From Xanthobacteraceae bacterium (lineage in GTDB: Bacteria; Pseudomonadota; Alphaproteobacteria; Rhizobiales; Xanthobacteraceae): 13,181 nucleotides of DNA. Below are positions 1-7,329 of this stretch, one piece after another. The notes beneath the pieces were generated by a model that was not told the origin of the DNA, ran no database searches, and was given only the letters and a program-made list of their open reading frames with translations. Made by a program: the position numbers and the translations under genes. Position 1 is the first letter of the stretch, and every line of letters begins with the position of its first letter. The DNA is taken from positions 1-13,181 of the forward strand of contig JASHRR010000103.1 of assembly GCA_030037185.1 (NCBI GenBank), given 5' to 3'.

Positions 1-1100
1 TTCTTGGCATTGACGGCGCCGACCCACTCAGCCGGCGGCGATGGCCAGTTGCTGCCCATGCCCTCCAGAAGCGCCGATACGCAGGAGCCGATGTCGCCCA
101 CCACGGGCGCGACGATCTCGACGTTTGAGTCGATCTCCCTCGGCTCGATGTCGATCTGGATGAACTTTTTCGCCTGGGGCGCACCCCAGGTTTTGCCCTT
201 GCCGTGCGACAGCAGCCAGTTGAGGCGGGCGCCGATCAGCATCACCACGTCGGCGTCTCTGAGCACCGTGGAGCGCGCCGCACCCGCCGACAGCGGATGG
301 GTGTCAGGCAACAGACCCTTGGCCATGCTCATCGGCAGGAACGGAATGCCGCTCTTCTCGACCAGGGCGCGGATATCGTCATCGGCCTGCGCATAGGCGG
401 CGCCCTTGCCGAGGATGATCAGCGGGCGGTTGGCGCTGACGAGGACATCGAGCGCCCGCTTGACCGCGGCCGGGGCCGGAATCTGGGCCGGCGCCGGATC
501 AACGACCTTGACCAGCGATCGCGCGCCCGCCTGCCCATCCATCACCTGAGAGAACAGTTTTGCCGGCAGGTCGAGATAGACGCCGCCGGGGCGGCCGCAA
601 ACCGCCGCGCGGATCGCGCGCGCCACCCCAATGCCGATGTCTGCGGCATTGAGCACGCGAAAGGCCGCCTTGCAGAGCGGTTTGGCGATGGCCAGTTGGT
701 CCATCTCTTCGTAGTCGCCCTGCTGCAGGTCGACGATCTCGCGCTCGGACGAGCCTGAGATCAGGATCATCGGGAAGCAATTGGTGGTGGCGTTGGCGAG
801 CGCCGTCAGGCCGTTGAGAAAGCCGGGGGCCGATACGGTCAGGCAGATGCCGGGCTTTTTCGTCAGGAAGCCGGCGATTGCCGCCGCGTAGCCGGCGTTC
901 TGCTCGTGCCTGAACGAGATGACACGCAGGCCGGCGGCCTGTGCCATGCGGCCCAAATCGGTGATCGGGATGCCGGGCACGCCGTAGACGGTGGTGATGC
1001 CGTTGAGCTTGAGCGCGTCGATGACGAGTTGGAAGCCATCCGTCAGCTCCCGTTCTGCTTGGGCCGCGGGCTCCGCCGTCTTTATCGCTGCTTCAGCCAT
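1..1100 (-). CDS. oxc: Oxalyl-CoA decarboxylase, 3' part beyond the left edge
   Basis: Thiamine diphosphate enzyme that converts oxalyl-CoA to formyl-CoA and CO2 in cytoplasmic oxalate breakdown. About 366 residues are present: the PYR domain (about 20-180) and the middle domain (about 200-360). The C-terminal PP domain, which binds the diphosphate and Mg, lies outside the window. From memory of the Oxalobacter formigenes enzyme, long stretches match: [15 protein letters not shown] with the ThDP-activating Glu at residue 66 (Glu56 there), [19 protein letters not shown] with Tyr130 (Tyr120 there), [17 protein letters not shown] and [19 protein letters not shown]. These separate it from acetolactate synthase. 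The ATG is set by a GGAGG centred 6 nt upstream (1107-1111). It begins 32 nt after the GntR gene ends and probably shares its transcript. Formyl-CoA transferase (frc), its usual partner, would have to lie beyond the edge. Confidence 0.95.
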   Translation of the reverse strand, partial: MAEAAIKTAEPAAQAERELTDGFQLVIDALKLNGITTVYGVPGIPITDLGRMAQAAGLRVISFRHEQNAGYAAAIAGFLTKKPGICLTVSAPGFLNGLTALANATTNCFPMILISGSSEREIVDLQQGDYEEMDQLAIAKPLCKAAFRVLNAADIGIGVARAIRAAVCGRPGGVYLDLPAKLFSQVMDGQAGARSLVKVVDPAPAQIPAPAAVKRALDVLVSANRPLIILGKGAAYAQADDDIRALVEKSGIPFLPMSMAKGLLPDTHPLSAGAARSTVLRDADVVMLIGARLNWLLSHGKGKTWGAPQAKKFIQIDIEPREIDSNVEIVAPVVGDIGSCVSALLEGMGSNWPSPPAEWVGAVNAK

Positions 1101-1106
1101 AGGAGA

Positions 1107-1111
1107 CCTCC
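1107..1111 (-). promoter_or_regulatory. Shine-Dalgarno site of oxc
   Basis: GGAGG on the minus strand, 6 nt before the ATG at 1100. It fixes the oxc start and lies in the 32-nt gap behind the regulator gene, so oxc can be translated independently from a shared message. Confidence 0.75.
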
Positions 1112-1132
1112 CTGATGCCGTTTCTTACTCTT

Positions 1133-1855
1133 CTAGCCGAGATAGTCAGCGTGCTGAGCCACGTGCGCGGCGAGCCCGAGGGCGTGATCGCGAACAAGAG
1201 CCTCGGCCCGGCCGGTGTCGCGCGCCTCGATCGCCTGAATGATGTTCATGTGGTCGCGGATCGAACGGTCGGCGCGGTCGCTTTCGCCGATCGTCTTGCG
1301 GCGGATCATCCGCATGTGGGCAAACAGATTCTCAGCAAGGTCGATCAGCACGCGGTTGCGGCTCATGCGGATGATGGTCTGGTGGAATTCGATGTTAACT
1401 TGAGAGTATTCGTCGAGATTGGCGTGCAGACTGCCATTCTCGAAGGTCGCGAACATGGCACGCAGCCTGGCGATCTCCTGCTCCGAGGCGCCCGTTGTGA
1501 TCAGCCGCGCCGCCATGCTTTCCAGCGCCGCCCAGGCGGTGATCAGCTCGATCACTTCCGCCTTGGTCTTGCGCACCACATAGATGCCGCGTCGCGGCAC
1601 CGAACGCACGAAACCCTCCCGTTCCAGTTGCGCCATGGCTTCGCGGACCGGGGTGCGGCTAATGCCGAGATCGCTCGCCAGTCTGCGCTCGTCGAGACGG
1701 ATCTCGCCGGGCCGGTCATAGATATCGAGACCGAGAATAACGTCCTTGAGCGCCGCATAGGCGCGGTCCGCGAAAGTGGAGGTATCTTCCAACCGCGCAA
1801 CCGCCAAGCGCGAGGCTGCAACGGCAGTTCGAGCGCGTTGAGGGAAGCCGGTCAT
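1133..1855 (-). CDS. GntR-family (FadR/FCD) transcriptional regulator, probable oxalate regulator
   Basis: 240-residue DNA-binding regulator. Residues about 28-95 form the winged helix-turn-helix, with the GntR signature ERRLASDLGISRTPVREAM and the wing RRGIYV. Residues about 103-235 are an all-helical FCD ligand domain. They include the His pattern usual for its metal/ligand site: NIEFH (His158), His180, DHMNIIQAI (His202) and His224. A GTG at 1912 would add 19 residues, but that start lies at the edge of the AT-rich palindrome that looks like the operator. The extension is also not GntR-like, so I prefer ATG 1855, although its ribosome site is weak. It sits between an OxlT-like carrier and oxc on the same strand. 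I infer that it senses oxalate or a related acid or CoA ester and controls this cluster. Ligand and sign of regulation cannot be read from the sequence. Confidence 0.9.
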   Translation of the reverse strand: MTGFPQRARTAVAASRLAVARLEDTSTFADRAYAALKDVILGLDIYDRPGEIRLDERRLASDLGISRTPVREAMAQLEREGFVRSVPRRGIYVVRKTKAEVIELITAWAALESMAARLITTGASEQEIARLRAMFATFENGSLHANLDEYSQVNIEFHQTIIRMSRNRVLIDLAENLFAHMRMIRRKTIGESDRADRSIRDHMNIIQAIEARDTGRAEALVRDHALGLAAHVAQHADYLG

Positions 1856-1894
1856 GAATGCGATGCGCCAACCCGAACGATAGGAACTCCCTTC

Positions 1895-1909
1895 TATAAT
1901 ACAGTATAC
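1895..1909 (-). promoter_or_regulatory. Candidate GntR operator and -10 region upstream of the regulator gene
   Basis: TATAATACAGTATAC contains the 9-bp palindrome ATACAGTAT (1899-1907). ATAC/GTAT half-sites are typical of FCD-type GntR regulators. On the minus strand it also contains TATTAT (1896-1901), a 5/6 match to a -10 box, about 40 nt before the chosen start. It is a conspicuous AT-rich island in GC-rich DNA. Autoregulation by blocking the promoter is inferred. I could not find a convincing -35 box at standard spacing. Confidence 0.45.
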
Positions 1910-1937
1910 CACGGCAGCGCAAGCAAATGCCCTGGCG

Positions 1938-1955
1938 GCGGGCGCCGCAGCCCGC
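1938..1955 (-). other. GC-rich stem-loop between carrier and regulator genes
   Basis: GCGGGC (1938-1943) and GCCCGC (1950-1955) form a 6-bp stem with a 6-nt loop, 26-43 nt past the carrier's stop codon. No U-tract follows in the minus-strand transcript, so it does not fit a standard intrinsic terminator. It could be a weak attenuator or processing signal, or simply chance in GC-rich DNA. Confidence 0.25.
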
Positions 1956-1980
1956 GACGCCCCGCCTCGAGCGCCTTACA

Positions 1981-3258
1981 TCAGCTCTTGTCCATCAAAT
2001 GCGCCCGCATGGGACGCAGCACCAAGACGGCTAACCCCACCACTGCGAGATTCATGATCGTTGCCACCAGAAACACCATCTGCCAGCTTCCGGTGGCGTC
2101 TTTGATCAGGTTGGCAATCGGCACCAGAAAGCCGGAAGTGCCCTTTGCGGTGTAGAGCATGCTGAGATTGACGGTGGCGAATTTCGGCCCGAACGTATCG
2201 GTGCAGGTCGACGGAAACAGGCTGAATATCTCACCCCAGGTGAGGAAGATGAGCGCTGCGAACACCACGAACGCCCACGGCGCAGTGCCCAGAGCTCCGA
2301 GCAGCCAATAGGAGACGCCGCCCAAGGCGAACGCGATCGCCATCGTGTATTCGCGACCGATGTTGTCGGATACCCAGCCGAACAACGGGCGGGCAGAGCC
2401 GTTGGCGACGTTGTCGACGATGAGGGCGAGCGTGATGGTTGTAGCGCCGAAGAGAATGACGGTATCTCCGACATTGAAGTCTTTGGCGATCGGCGCGACC
2501 TGCGCGGTCGCCATCAATCCGCTTGCCGAGACCATCACGAACATCAGGTAGAGCAGCCAGAACACCGGCTGCTTGAGGACCTCAACGGGTTCATAGCTGC
2601 GCTTGGACTGCTGCACCTTGGGGGCCGCGGTGGACGGAATCTCGCCGGGCGACGGCGCCCTGAGCAGCCACGCCAGGATGAATACAACGGCGCCCTGGAA
2701 CACGCCGAACCAAAGGAAGGCCGCTTGATAACCGCTGTTGGCGATCACATAGCGGATCGGAATAACGGTCACGGCGGCGCCTGCCCCGTAGCCGGCGGCG
2801 GTGAGACCGACCGCGAGCCCGCGCCGGTCGGGAAACCACTTCACCGCATGGCCGACGCTTGTGGCATACACCGCGCCGCCGCCAATGCCGCCGATCACGG
2901 CGCCGACATAAAGCATGGTCAGGGTATCGGCGACGGAGTTGATGACCCATCCGATCGCTACCATTATGCCGCCGAACGCCACCATCGTTTTTGGCCCGCG
3001 GTGCGGACCCAGCACGTCGACGATCCACCCCTCGATCGGCGTCAGCCACGTCTCAAGGGCGATGAAGATGCTAAACGCCAGCTGGATCGCCGCGCCGGTC
3101 CAGGCGGGGTGGGCGTCCTTGAGCGGATTTACGAACAGCGTCCAACCGTATTGCAGGTTGGCGATCATGATCATGCAGATGATGACGGACAACAGTTGCG
3201 TCCATCGCACGGTCGTCGACGCCTGCGCACCGACTCCGACTGTGCTGGCAACGGTCAT
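1981..3258 (-). CDS. OxlT-family MFS transporter, probable oxalate:formate antiporter
   Basis: 425-residue inner-membrane carrier with about 12 hydrophobic segments, split by a polar loop at about 203-228. The N half carries the family's GGIGGGAVYATSVGHAVKWFPDRRG region (about 123-147). Two charged residues needed by OxlT for its dianionic substrate appear in their usual contexts: Arg290 in NGSARPLFGWVSDNIGRE (Arg272 in OxlT) and Lys372 in YTAKGTSGFLVP (Lys355 in OxlT). That and the neighbouring oxc make oxalate the best substrate, with formate as the counter-ion. ATG 3258 is chosen over an upstream in-frame ATG (3381) because a strong GGAGG lies 4 nt before it and the extra 41 residues are polar and unlike the family. 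The gene is divergent from the dehydrogenase at 3659. A transporter for another small dicarboxylate is possible. Confidence 0.88.
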   Translation of the reverse strand: MTVASTVGVGAQASTTVRWTQLLSVIICMIMIANLQYGWTLFVNPLKDAHPAWTGAAIQLAFSIFIALETWLTPIEGWIVDVLGPHRGPKTMVAFGGIMVAIGWVINSVADTLTMLYVGAVIGGIGGGAVYATSVGHAVKWFPDRRGLAVGLTAAGYGAGAAVTVIPIRYVIANSGYQAAFLWFGVFQGAVVFILAWLLRAPSPGEIPSTAAPKVQQSKRSYEPVEVLKQPVFWLLYLMFVMVSASGLMATAQVAPIAKDFNVGDTVILFGATTITLALIVDNVANGSARPLFGWVSDNIGREYTMAIAFALGGVSYWLLGALGTAPWAFVVFAALIFLTWGEIFSLFPSTCTDTFGPKFATVNLSMLYTAKGTSGFLVPIANLIKDATGSWQMVFLVATIMNLAVVGLAVLVLRPMRAHLMDKS

Positions 3259-3658
3259 TGTTCCTCCCCCAATCTTTGTTGGTGCCTGGTTTTTCTTCGG
3301 GGTCGTCGGCATGGGCGACCGCGATGAAACGTCGGGCGCGCGCGAACTCCGCTCGAGGTAGGCGGCATTACAAACCAGCATCGATTACGAGTCAAACCGC
3401 GCCACCAATGCCTTCGCCAAATTGACGCGCGCGGCGGTCGGCGAATGGGTCTGCTTGACGATGGCTGTCGATTGGCGCCGCCGGCGGCACCCGCCAGCAG
3501 CAATCGCTTGATCGCAACGGATTGCAATGCCAAACAGCCCGGTGCTTGCTGCCCGCCGCAAGTGCCCCGAGAACCGCGCTCGACATGATCGCGCCGGCGC
3601 GGCCCAAGCACGTGGGCATCGGGCAGCCCCAGCCAACGCTGGCGCAAGGCGGAGCGCA
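3259..3658. other. 400-bp divergent intergenic region
   Basis: This lies between the minus-strand carrier and the plus-strand dehydrogenase, so promoters for both should be here. I could not pick a convincing -35/-10 pair on either strand, and I see no copy of the ATACAGTAT palindrome found upstream of the regulator gene. Short open frames cross it on both strands, but none has a recognisable domain or a good ribosome site. A 12-bp GC palindrome at 3477-3488 is probably chance at this base composition. Confidence 0.5.
3263..3267 (-). promoter_or_regulatory. Shine-Dalgarno site that decides the transporter start
   Basis: GGAGG within the purine run GGGGGAGGAACA, directly before ATG 3258 on the minus strand. 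It is the strongest ribosome-binding site seen in the window and argues against the longer in-frame start at 3381. Confidence 0.8.
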
Positions 3659-4639
3659 ATGAACGTTACCATCCTCGACGATTACCATGACACCGTGCGG
3701 ACCCTGGCGTGTTTCCGTCAGCTCGACGGCCATCACGTCACCATCTGGAACGATCACATCCAGGATGTCGATCGGCTGGCGGCGCGCCTTTCCGACACCG
3801 AAGCGTTGGTGCTCATCCGCGAACGCACCGCAATCCGCACGCCGCTGCTGATGCGCCTGCCCCGGCTCAAGCTCATCAGTCAGCGCAGCGTGTATCCGCA
3901 TATCGACATCGATACCTGCACGCGGCTCGGCATCGTGGTGTCTTCGAGCCAGCATGCGGACACGCCGTCGTTCGCCACCGCCGAGCTGACCTGGGGATTG
4001 ATCATCGCGGCGATGCGCCAGATCCCCCGGCAGATGGCGGCACTCAAGGCCGGCAAGTGGCAGATCGGTGTCGGCACCACGCTGCGCCACAAGACGCTCG
4101 GCGTCTACGGCTACGGCCGCATCGGCTCCGCGGTGGCGGGCTATGGCAAGGCCTTCGGAATGCATGTTGTGGTGTGGGCGCGCGAAGTCACAATGCTGCG
4201 GGCGCGTGCCGACGGCTACGAGACCGCCGCCAGCAAAGCGGCGTTCTTCGAGCAAGGCGACGTGATCAGCTTGCATATGCGGCTCGTCGATGCGACGCGC
4301 GGCATCGTCACCCGCGCCGACCTCGCTCGCATGAAGCCAACCGCCCTCCTGGTCAACACCAGCCGGGCGACGCTGATCGAGCCGGGCGCCCTGGTGATGG
4401 CGCTGCGCGCCGGCCGTCCCGGTATGGCGGCGGTCGACGTCTATGAAGAGGAGCCGCTGCGCGACACCGAGCATCCCCTGCTCGCGATGGATAACGTCGT
4501 CTGCACGCCGCATCTCGGCTTCGTATCGCGTGACGAATTTGAACTTCAGTTCGCCGACATCTTCGAGCAGATTCAGGCCTATGCGGCGGGGGCGCCGATC
4601 AACGTCGTAAACCCGGAGGTATTGAAGGTGCGAAGGTGA
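3659..4639 (+). CDS. D-2-hydroxyacid dehydrogenase family protein
   Basis: 326-residue cytoplasmic oxidoreductase that should interconvert a D-2-hydroxyacid and a 2-oxoacid. The substrate-binding lobe is formed by residues about 1-100 and the C-terminal end, and the nucleotide-binding lobe by about 100-290. The dinucleotide motif is GYGRIG (151-156). The catalytic triad is complete: Arg236 (NTSRA), Glu265 (DVYEEEP) and His285 (TPHLG). After the second strand of the Rossmann fold the sequence reads VVWAREV, so the Asp or Glu that usually selects NAD is absent and Arg175 follows. This suggests NADP(H), by inference. A GGAG 6 nt upstream supports ATG 3659; an open extension to 3527 has no family resemblance. 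The gene is divergent from the oxalate carrier, so a glyoxylate or hydroxypyruvate-type substrate is attractive but unproven. A 3-phosphoglycerate dehydrogenase role is unlikely because there is no C-terminal regulatory domain. Confidence 0.9.
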   Translation: MNVTILDDYHDTVRTLACFRQLDGHHVTIWNDHIQDVDRLAARLSDTEALVLIRERTAIRTPLLMRLPRLKLISQRSVYPHIDIDTCTRLGIVVSSSQHADTPSFATAELTWGLIIAAMRQIPRQMAALKAGKWQIGVGTTLRHKTLGVYGYGRIGSAVAGYGKAFGMHVVVWAREVTMLRARADGYETAASKAAFFEQGDVISLHMRLVDATRGIVTRADLARMKPTALLVNTSRATLIEPGALVMALRAGRPGMAAVDVYEEEPLRDTEHPLLAMDNVVCTPHLGFVSRDEFELQFADIFEQIQAYAAGAPINVVNPEVLKVRR

Positions 4640-4711
4640 ACGATTTTTGCCGTCGCCTTGGTTGCAATCGCGCCGCGTCGTCGGCAAGCTTGTCGCCGCG
4701 ACCCCGCATTG

Positions 4712-4760
4712 TGAGCCGGGGCAGCACCATCGCGGTGGCAGACGGGCGCTGCCCCGGTCA
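4712..4760. repeat. Strong inverted repeat / stem-loop after the dehydrogenase gene
   Basis: CCGGGGCAGC (4716-4725) and GCTGCCCCGG (4748-4757) are perfect 10-bp arms. TGA (4712-4714) and TCA (4758-4760) extend the stem to 13 pairs with one bulged G (4715). The loop contains a small nested pairing, ACC (4726-4728) with GGT (4734-4736). It begins 73 nt after the dehydrogenase stop and ends about 100 nt before the next start. No T-run follows on either strand, so it is not a textbook intrinsic terminator. Transcript-end protection, a Rho-assisted terminator or a protein-binding site are possible. Confidence 0.6.
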
Positions 4761-4860
4761 GGGAGAACGCGGGGCGCGCCCAAAGCCGATCACAAATCCG
4801 CTCTCGTCGACGAACAGCCGCGGGTACTGCATTCTCACGCGGCAGAACTTGGGGGAAACA

Positions 4861-5646
4861 ATGACCCGTCATGCCTGTTGGCTCGTTGCCGCGGTTGCGC
4901 TCGTTACCGTGTTTGCAGACGCGATTTGCCCGCCGTCTGCCGCCGCCGCCGACCTCAAGGTGATCTCCGCCGGTGCCGTTCGCGGTCTCATCGCCGAGAT
5001 CATCGACGACTATTCGCACCAGACCGGTCAGAAATTCGACTTCACCATCGGCACCACCGGCCAGTTGCGCAACATCATCGCCTCCGGCCAGCATGCCGAC
5101 CTGATCATCGTATCGGCCCCGCTGATGGGCGAACTGGAGAAGACCGGCAAGCTGACGCCCGGCAGCCGCGCCGAGCTCGGACGCGTCGGCATCGGCGTCG
5201 CGGTCCGCGACGGGGCGAGCGCGCCCGACGTGTCGACGCCCGAGGCGTTGAAAAAGGCGCTGATCGAGGCGCGATCCGTCGCCTACACCAACCCCGCCGA
5301 GGGCGGCACCTCGGGCATCTACTTTGCGGGCGTCGCCGAGCGCTTCGGCATCGGCGATGAAATCAAGCACAAGGCGGTGATGACCCGCGGCGGCCGCGAA
5401 GCCGCAATCGAGGTCGCCGAAGGCCGCGCCGAGCTTGCGATCGTGTTCATGAGCGAGGCTGCGGCCGTCAAGGGCGTGAGGCTCGCCGGCCCCTTGCCGC
5501 CGGCGCTGCAGGACTATTCGGCCTACGCCGCCGCCATCCCCGCAAGCAGCACCGACCCGGCCGCGGCGCGCGCGTTCATCGCCGCCCTGACGTCGACCGC
5601 GATGGCGGAGCGCTGGCGGCGCAACGGCTTCGAGCCGCCAAAGTGA
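4861..5646 (+). CDS. ModA-like periplasmic substrate-binding protein
   Basis: 261-residue exported binding protein. Residues 1-30 form a Sec signal peptide: basic MTRH, a hydrophobic core, and a signal peptidase I site after SAAAA, with maturation at Asp31. No lipobox is present. The mature part follows the type 2 periplasmic-binding fold of the ModA group (COG0725-like): DLKVISAGAVRGLIAEI at the start, TIGTTGQLRNIIASGQHADLIIVSA near 65-90, a hinge around AYTNPAEGGTSGIYFAGVAERFG, and an ELAIVFMSEA strand. A GGGGGA 4 nt upstream supports ATG 4861; a longer frame from 4636 would bury the signal peptide. The serines that hold molybdate in ModA are not clearly kept (SAGA and GTTG in their place), and no modB or modC follows, so molybdate is not assigned. 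The TAXI-type gene starts 54 nt downstream and is probably cotranscribed. Confidence 0.85.
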   Translation: MTRHACWLVAAVALVTVFADAICPPSAAAADLKVISAGAVRGLIAEIIDDYSHQTGQKFDFTIGTTGQLRNIIASGQHADLIIVSAPLMGELEKTGKLTPGSRAELGRVGIGVAVRDGASAPDVSTPEALKKALIEARSVAYTNPAEGGTSGIYFAGVAERFGIGDEIKHKAVMTRGGREAAIEVAEGRAELAIVFMSEAAAVKGVRLAGPLPPALQDYSAYAAAIPASSTDPAAARAFIAALTSTAMAERWRRNGFEPPK

Positions 5647-5700
5647 GTGGGCGGCCGCGTCAGCGAGATTGATGGTCGGCTAATGTGCGCGTGAGACGGC

Positions 5701-7005
5701 ATGCCTGCCAGAGAGTTCCTGCGAAGCCATTGGCCTGCAGTCACCATCGCGGTGACCGCCGGCGCCATCGCGGGCGCGGCGGTGGTCATGCTGGCCGGCC
5801 TGCCGCCGCGCACGATCGTGATGGCGACCGGCGGCGTCGGCGGCGCCTATTACGAGTTCGGCAACCGCTACCGCGCCGAGCTCGCGCGCGCCAATGTCGA
5901 GCTGCGGGTAATGCAGACGGCGGGCTCGCCCGAGAACCTCGCCCTGCTGCGCAACCCGCGCTCGGGAGTGAGTGTCGCGCTCGTCCAGGGCGGTACCATC
6001 AAGCCTGAGGATTCCCTCGAACTCGAGGCGCTCGGCACGGTTTTCTACGAGCCGTTGTGGTTATTCCGCCGGCGCGACGTCGACGGCGCGGGGCTCGACG
6101 CTCTGCGCGGCAGGAAGATCGCGGTTGGGCCCGACCGCAGCGGAACGCAGGCGCTCGCCGTCGAACTGCTCAGGCGACACGGCATCGACCACGACGTCAG
6201 CGCGTTGCTGCCGCTTGCGGCCCGAGAGGCCGGTGACCGGCTGCTGGCAGGAGACATCGATGCCGCCTTTATGGTGGCCTCCTGGGATGCGGCCGATGTC
6301 GAGCGGCTGCTCGCCTCAAAGGACATCGAGCTGTCGGGCTACCCGCAAGCGGATGCCTATGTGGCGCTCTATCCGTTTCTCAACAAGGTGGTGGTGCCCA
6401 GAGGGGTGAGAGATCTGGCGAACGACCAGCCGCCGGTCGATGTGGTGCTGGTGGCGCCGCGGGCGGCGCTGGTGGTGCGCAAGGATCTGCATCCGGCGAT
6501 TCAGATGCTGCTGCTCAACGCCGCCGAGCAGATCCACGCGGCGCCGGGCATATTTCAACGCGCCAACGAATTTCCCGCCGCCGAAGCCTATGGGCTGCCG
6601 TTGAGCGACGAGGCGCTGCGGTTCTATAAGTCGGGCCCGCCGTTCCTGCACAACTATCTTCCCTTCTGGGTCGCTGAGCTGATCGGCAAGCTGATCATCC
6701 TGCTCATTCCGATCCTCGGCGTGCTCTACCCGATGATGCGATTTCTGCCCGTCCTCTACGATTGGACGATGCGGCGCAAGATTTCGCGCCTGTACGGCGA
6801 GTTGCGGTTCCTGGAGGAGGAGCTCGAAACCCTCAGCGGCAAAAACGCTGCCGGCAAAATCGCCATCCAGCTGGAACAGCTTGAACAACAGGCAAACCGT
6901 CTCAAAGTGCCGGTCGCCTATGCCAGCATGCTGTATATGTTGCGGCTGCATATTGACCTCGTGCGCGGCGGCTTGACGAGGCATGCCGGCAAGGCGGCTG
7001 AGTGA
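5701..7005 (+). CDS. Membrane-anchored TAXI-family solute-binding protein with cytoplasmic coiled-coil tail
   Basis: 434-residue protein. Residues 13-34 are a hydrophobic membrane segment with no evident signal-peptidase site. Residues about 37-310 match the TAXI type of TRAP solute-binding domain: TIVMATGGVGGAYYEFGNRYRAEL at the start, TAGSPENLALL, VALVQGG, GRKIAVGPDRSGTQALAVELLRRHGI and GDIDAAFMVASWDAADV. Residues about 322-346 (PFWVAELIGKLIILLIPILGVLYP) form a second membrane segment. After it, residues about 355-403 are charged and heptad-like (LRFLEEELETL, IQLEQLEQQANRL), a likely coiled coil. Two segments would put the binding domain in the periplasm and both ends in the cytoplasm. Classic TAXI proteins are free periplasmic partners of a DctM/DctQ permease, but no permease is present here. 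The start has only a weak ribosome site. It follows the ModA-like gene by 54 nt. Ligand unknown; a sensor or scaffold role is possible. Confidence 0.85.
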   Translation: MPAREFLRSHWPAVTIAVTAGAIAGAAVVMLAGLPPRTIVMATGGVGGAYYEFGNRYRAELARANVELRVMQTAGSPENLALLRNPRSGVSVALVQGGTIKPEDSLELEALGTVFYEPLWLFRRRDVDGAGLDALRGRKIAVGPDRSGTQALAVELLRRHGIDHDVSALLPLAAREAGDRLLAGDIDAAFMVASWDAADVERLLASKDIELSGYPQADAYVALYPFLNKVVVPRGVRDLANDQPPVDVVLVAPRAALVVRKDLHPAIQMLLLNAAEQIHAAPGIFQRANEFPAAEAYGLPLSDEALRFYKSGPPFLHNYLPFWVAELIGKLIILLIPILGVLYPMMRFLPVLYDWTMRRKISRLYGELRFLEEELETLSGKNAAGKIAIQLEQLEQQANRLKVPVAYASMLYMLRLHIDLVRGGLTRHAGKAAE

Positions 7006-7329
7006 CGACTCCCGACGGCGAAATCCGGGCGCTTTACGGCGCGTCTTGGTAAACCATCCCGCACCGGAACGCAGGGCCCTCGAGGGTGAGGTTCTCTCTT
7101 GTCGCAGACCGCCATGCTGGCCACGGCGACAGCCATCACCGACCGCGCGATGTTTCATCCGCGATCCGATTTGACCCGATGGCGAGCATGTCATGGTGGT
7201 GTGCAGACGGCGGCGACCGGCAAGACGTCCTTGCGCATGGCGTCGGTGCTCGCAGGCTGCGGGCGGTACCGATAAGGCAGCGGTGGTTTTGCGATTCGCG
7301 CAAGCTGTCCGGCCGCGACTGCAATGCGT
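7006..7329. other. 324-bp convergent intergenic region
   Basis: This lies between the ends of the TAXI-type gene (plus) and the GST-like gene (minus). Short frames cross it, but none looks like a protein I recognise. A perfect 10-bp palindrome CCCTCGAGGG (7077-7086) overlaps AGGGCCCT (7073-7080). No hairpin followed by a T-run is visible, so I cannot place a terminator for either gene. Confidence 0.45.

Noticed and set aside
1..1100. Acetolactate synthase as identity of the left-edge ThDP enzyme
   Set aside because: Oxc-specific stretches such as [19 protein letters not shown] and the GKGKTWG segment match oxalyl-CoA decarboxylase instead.
1115..2155. Long plus-strand open frame (346 codons)
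   Set aside because: It is antisense to the GntR gene and the end of the carrier gene, both of which have clear family motifs. Its translation is Arg/His/Asp-rich with no recognisable domain.
3477..3488. 12-bp GC palindrome GCCGCCGGCGGC
   Set aside because: Such all-GC palindromes are common by chance at this composition, and it has no clear position relative to a promoter or gene end.
3392..4783. Long minus-strand open frame (463 codons)
   Set aside because: It is the antisense shadow of the D-2-hydroxyacid dehydrogenase, whose complete motifs are on the plus strand. Long antisense frames are expected at this GC content.
4861..5646. Naming the binding protein modA
   Set aside because: The fold signature fits the group, but the molybdate-binding serines are not evident and no modBC genes follow.
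6316..7194. Minus-strand open frame opposite the TAXI-type gene
   Set aside because: It is His/Arg/Gln-rich with no domain; the plus-strand frame has a clear binding domain and membrane segments.
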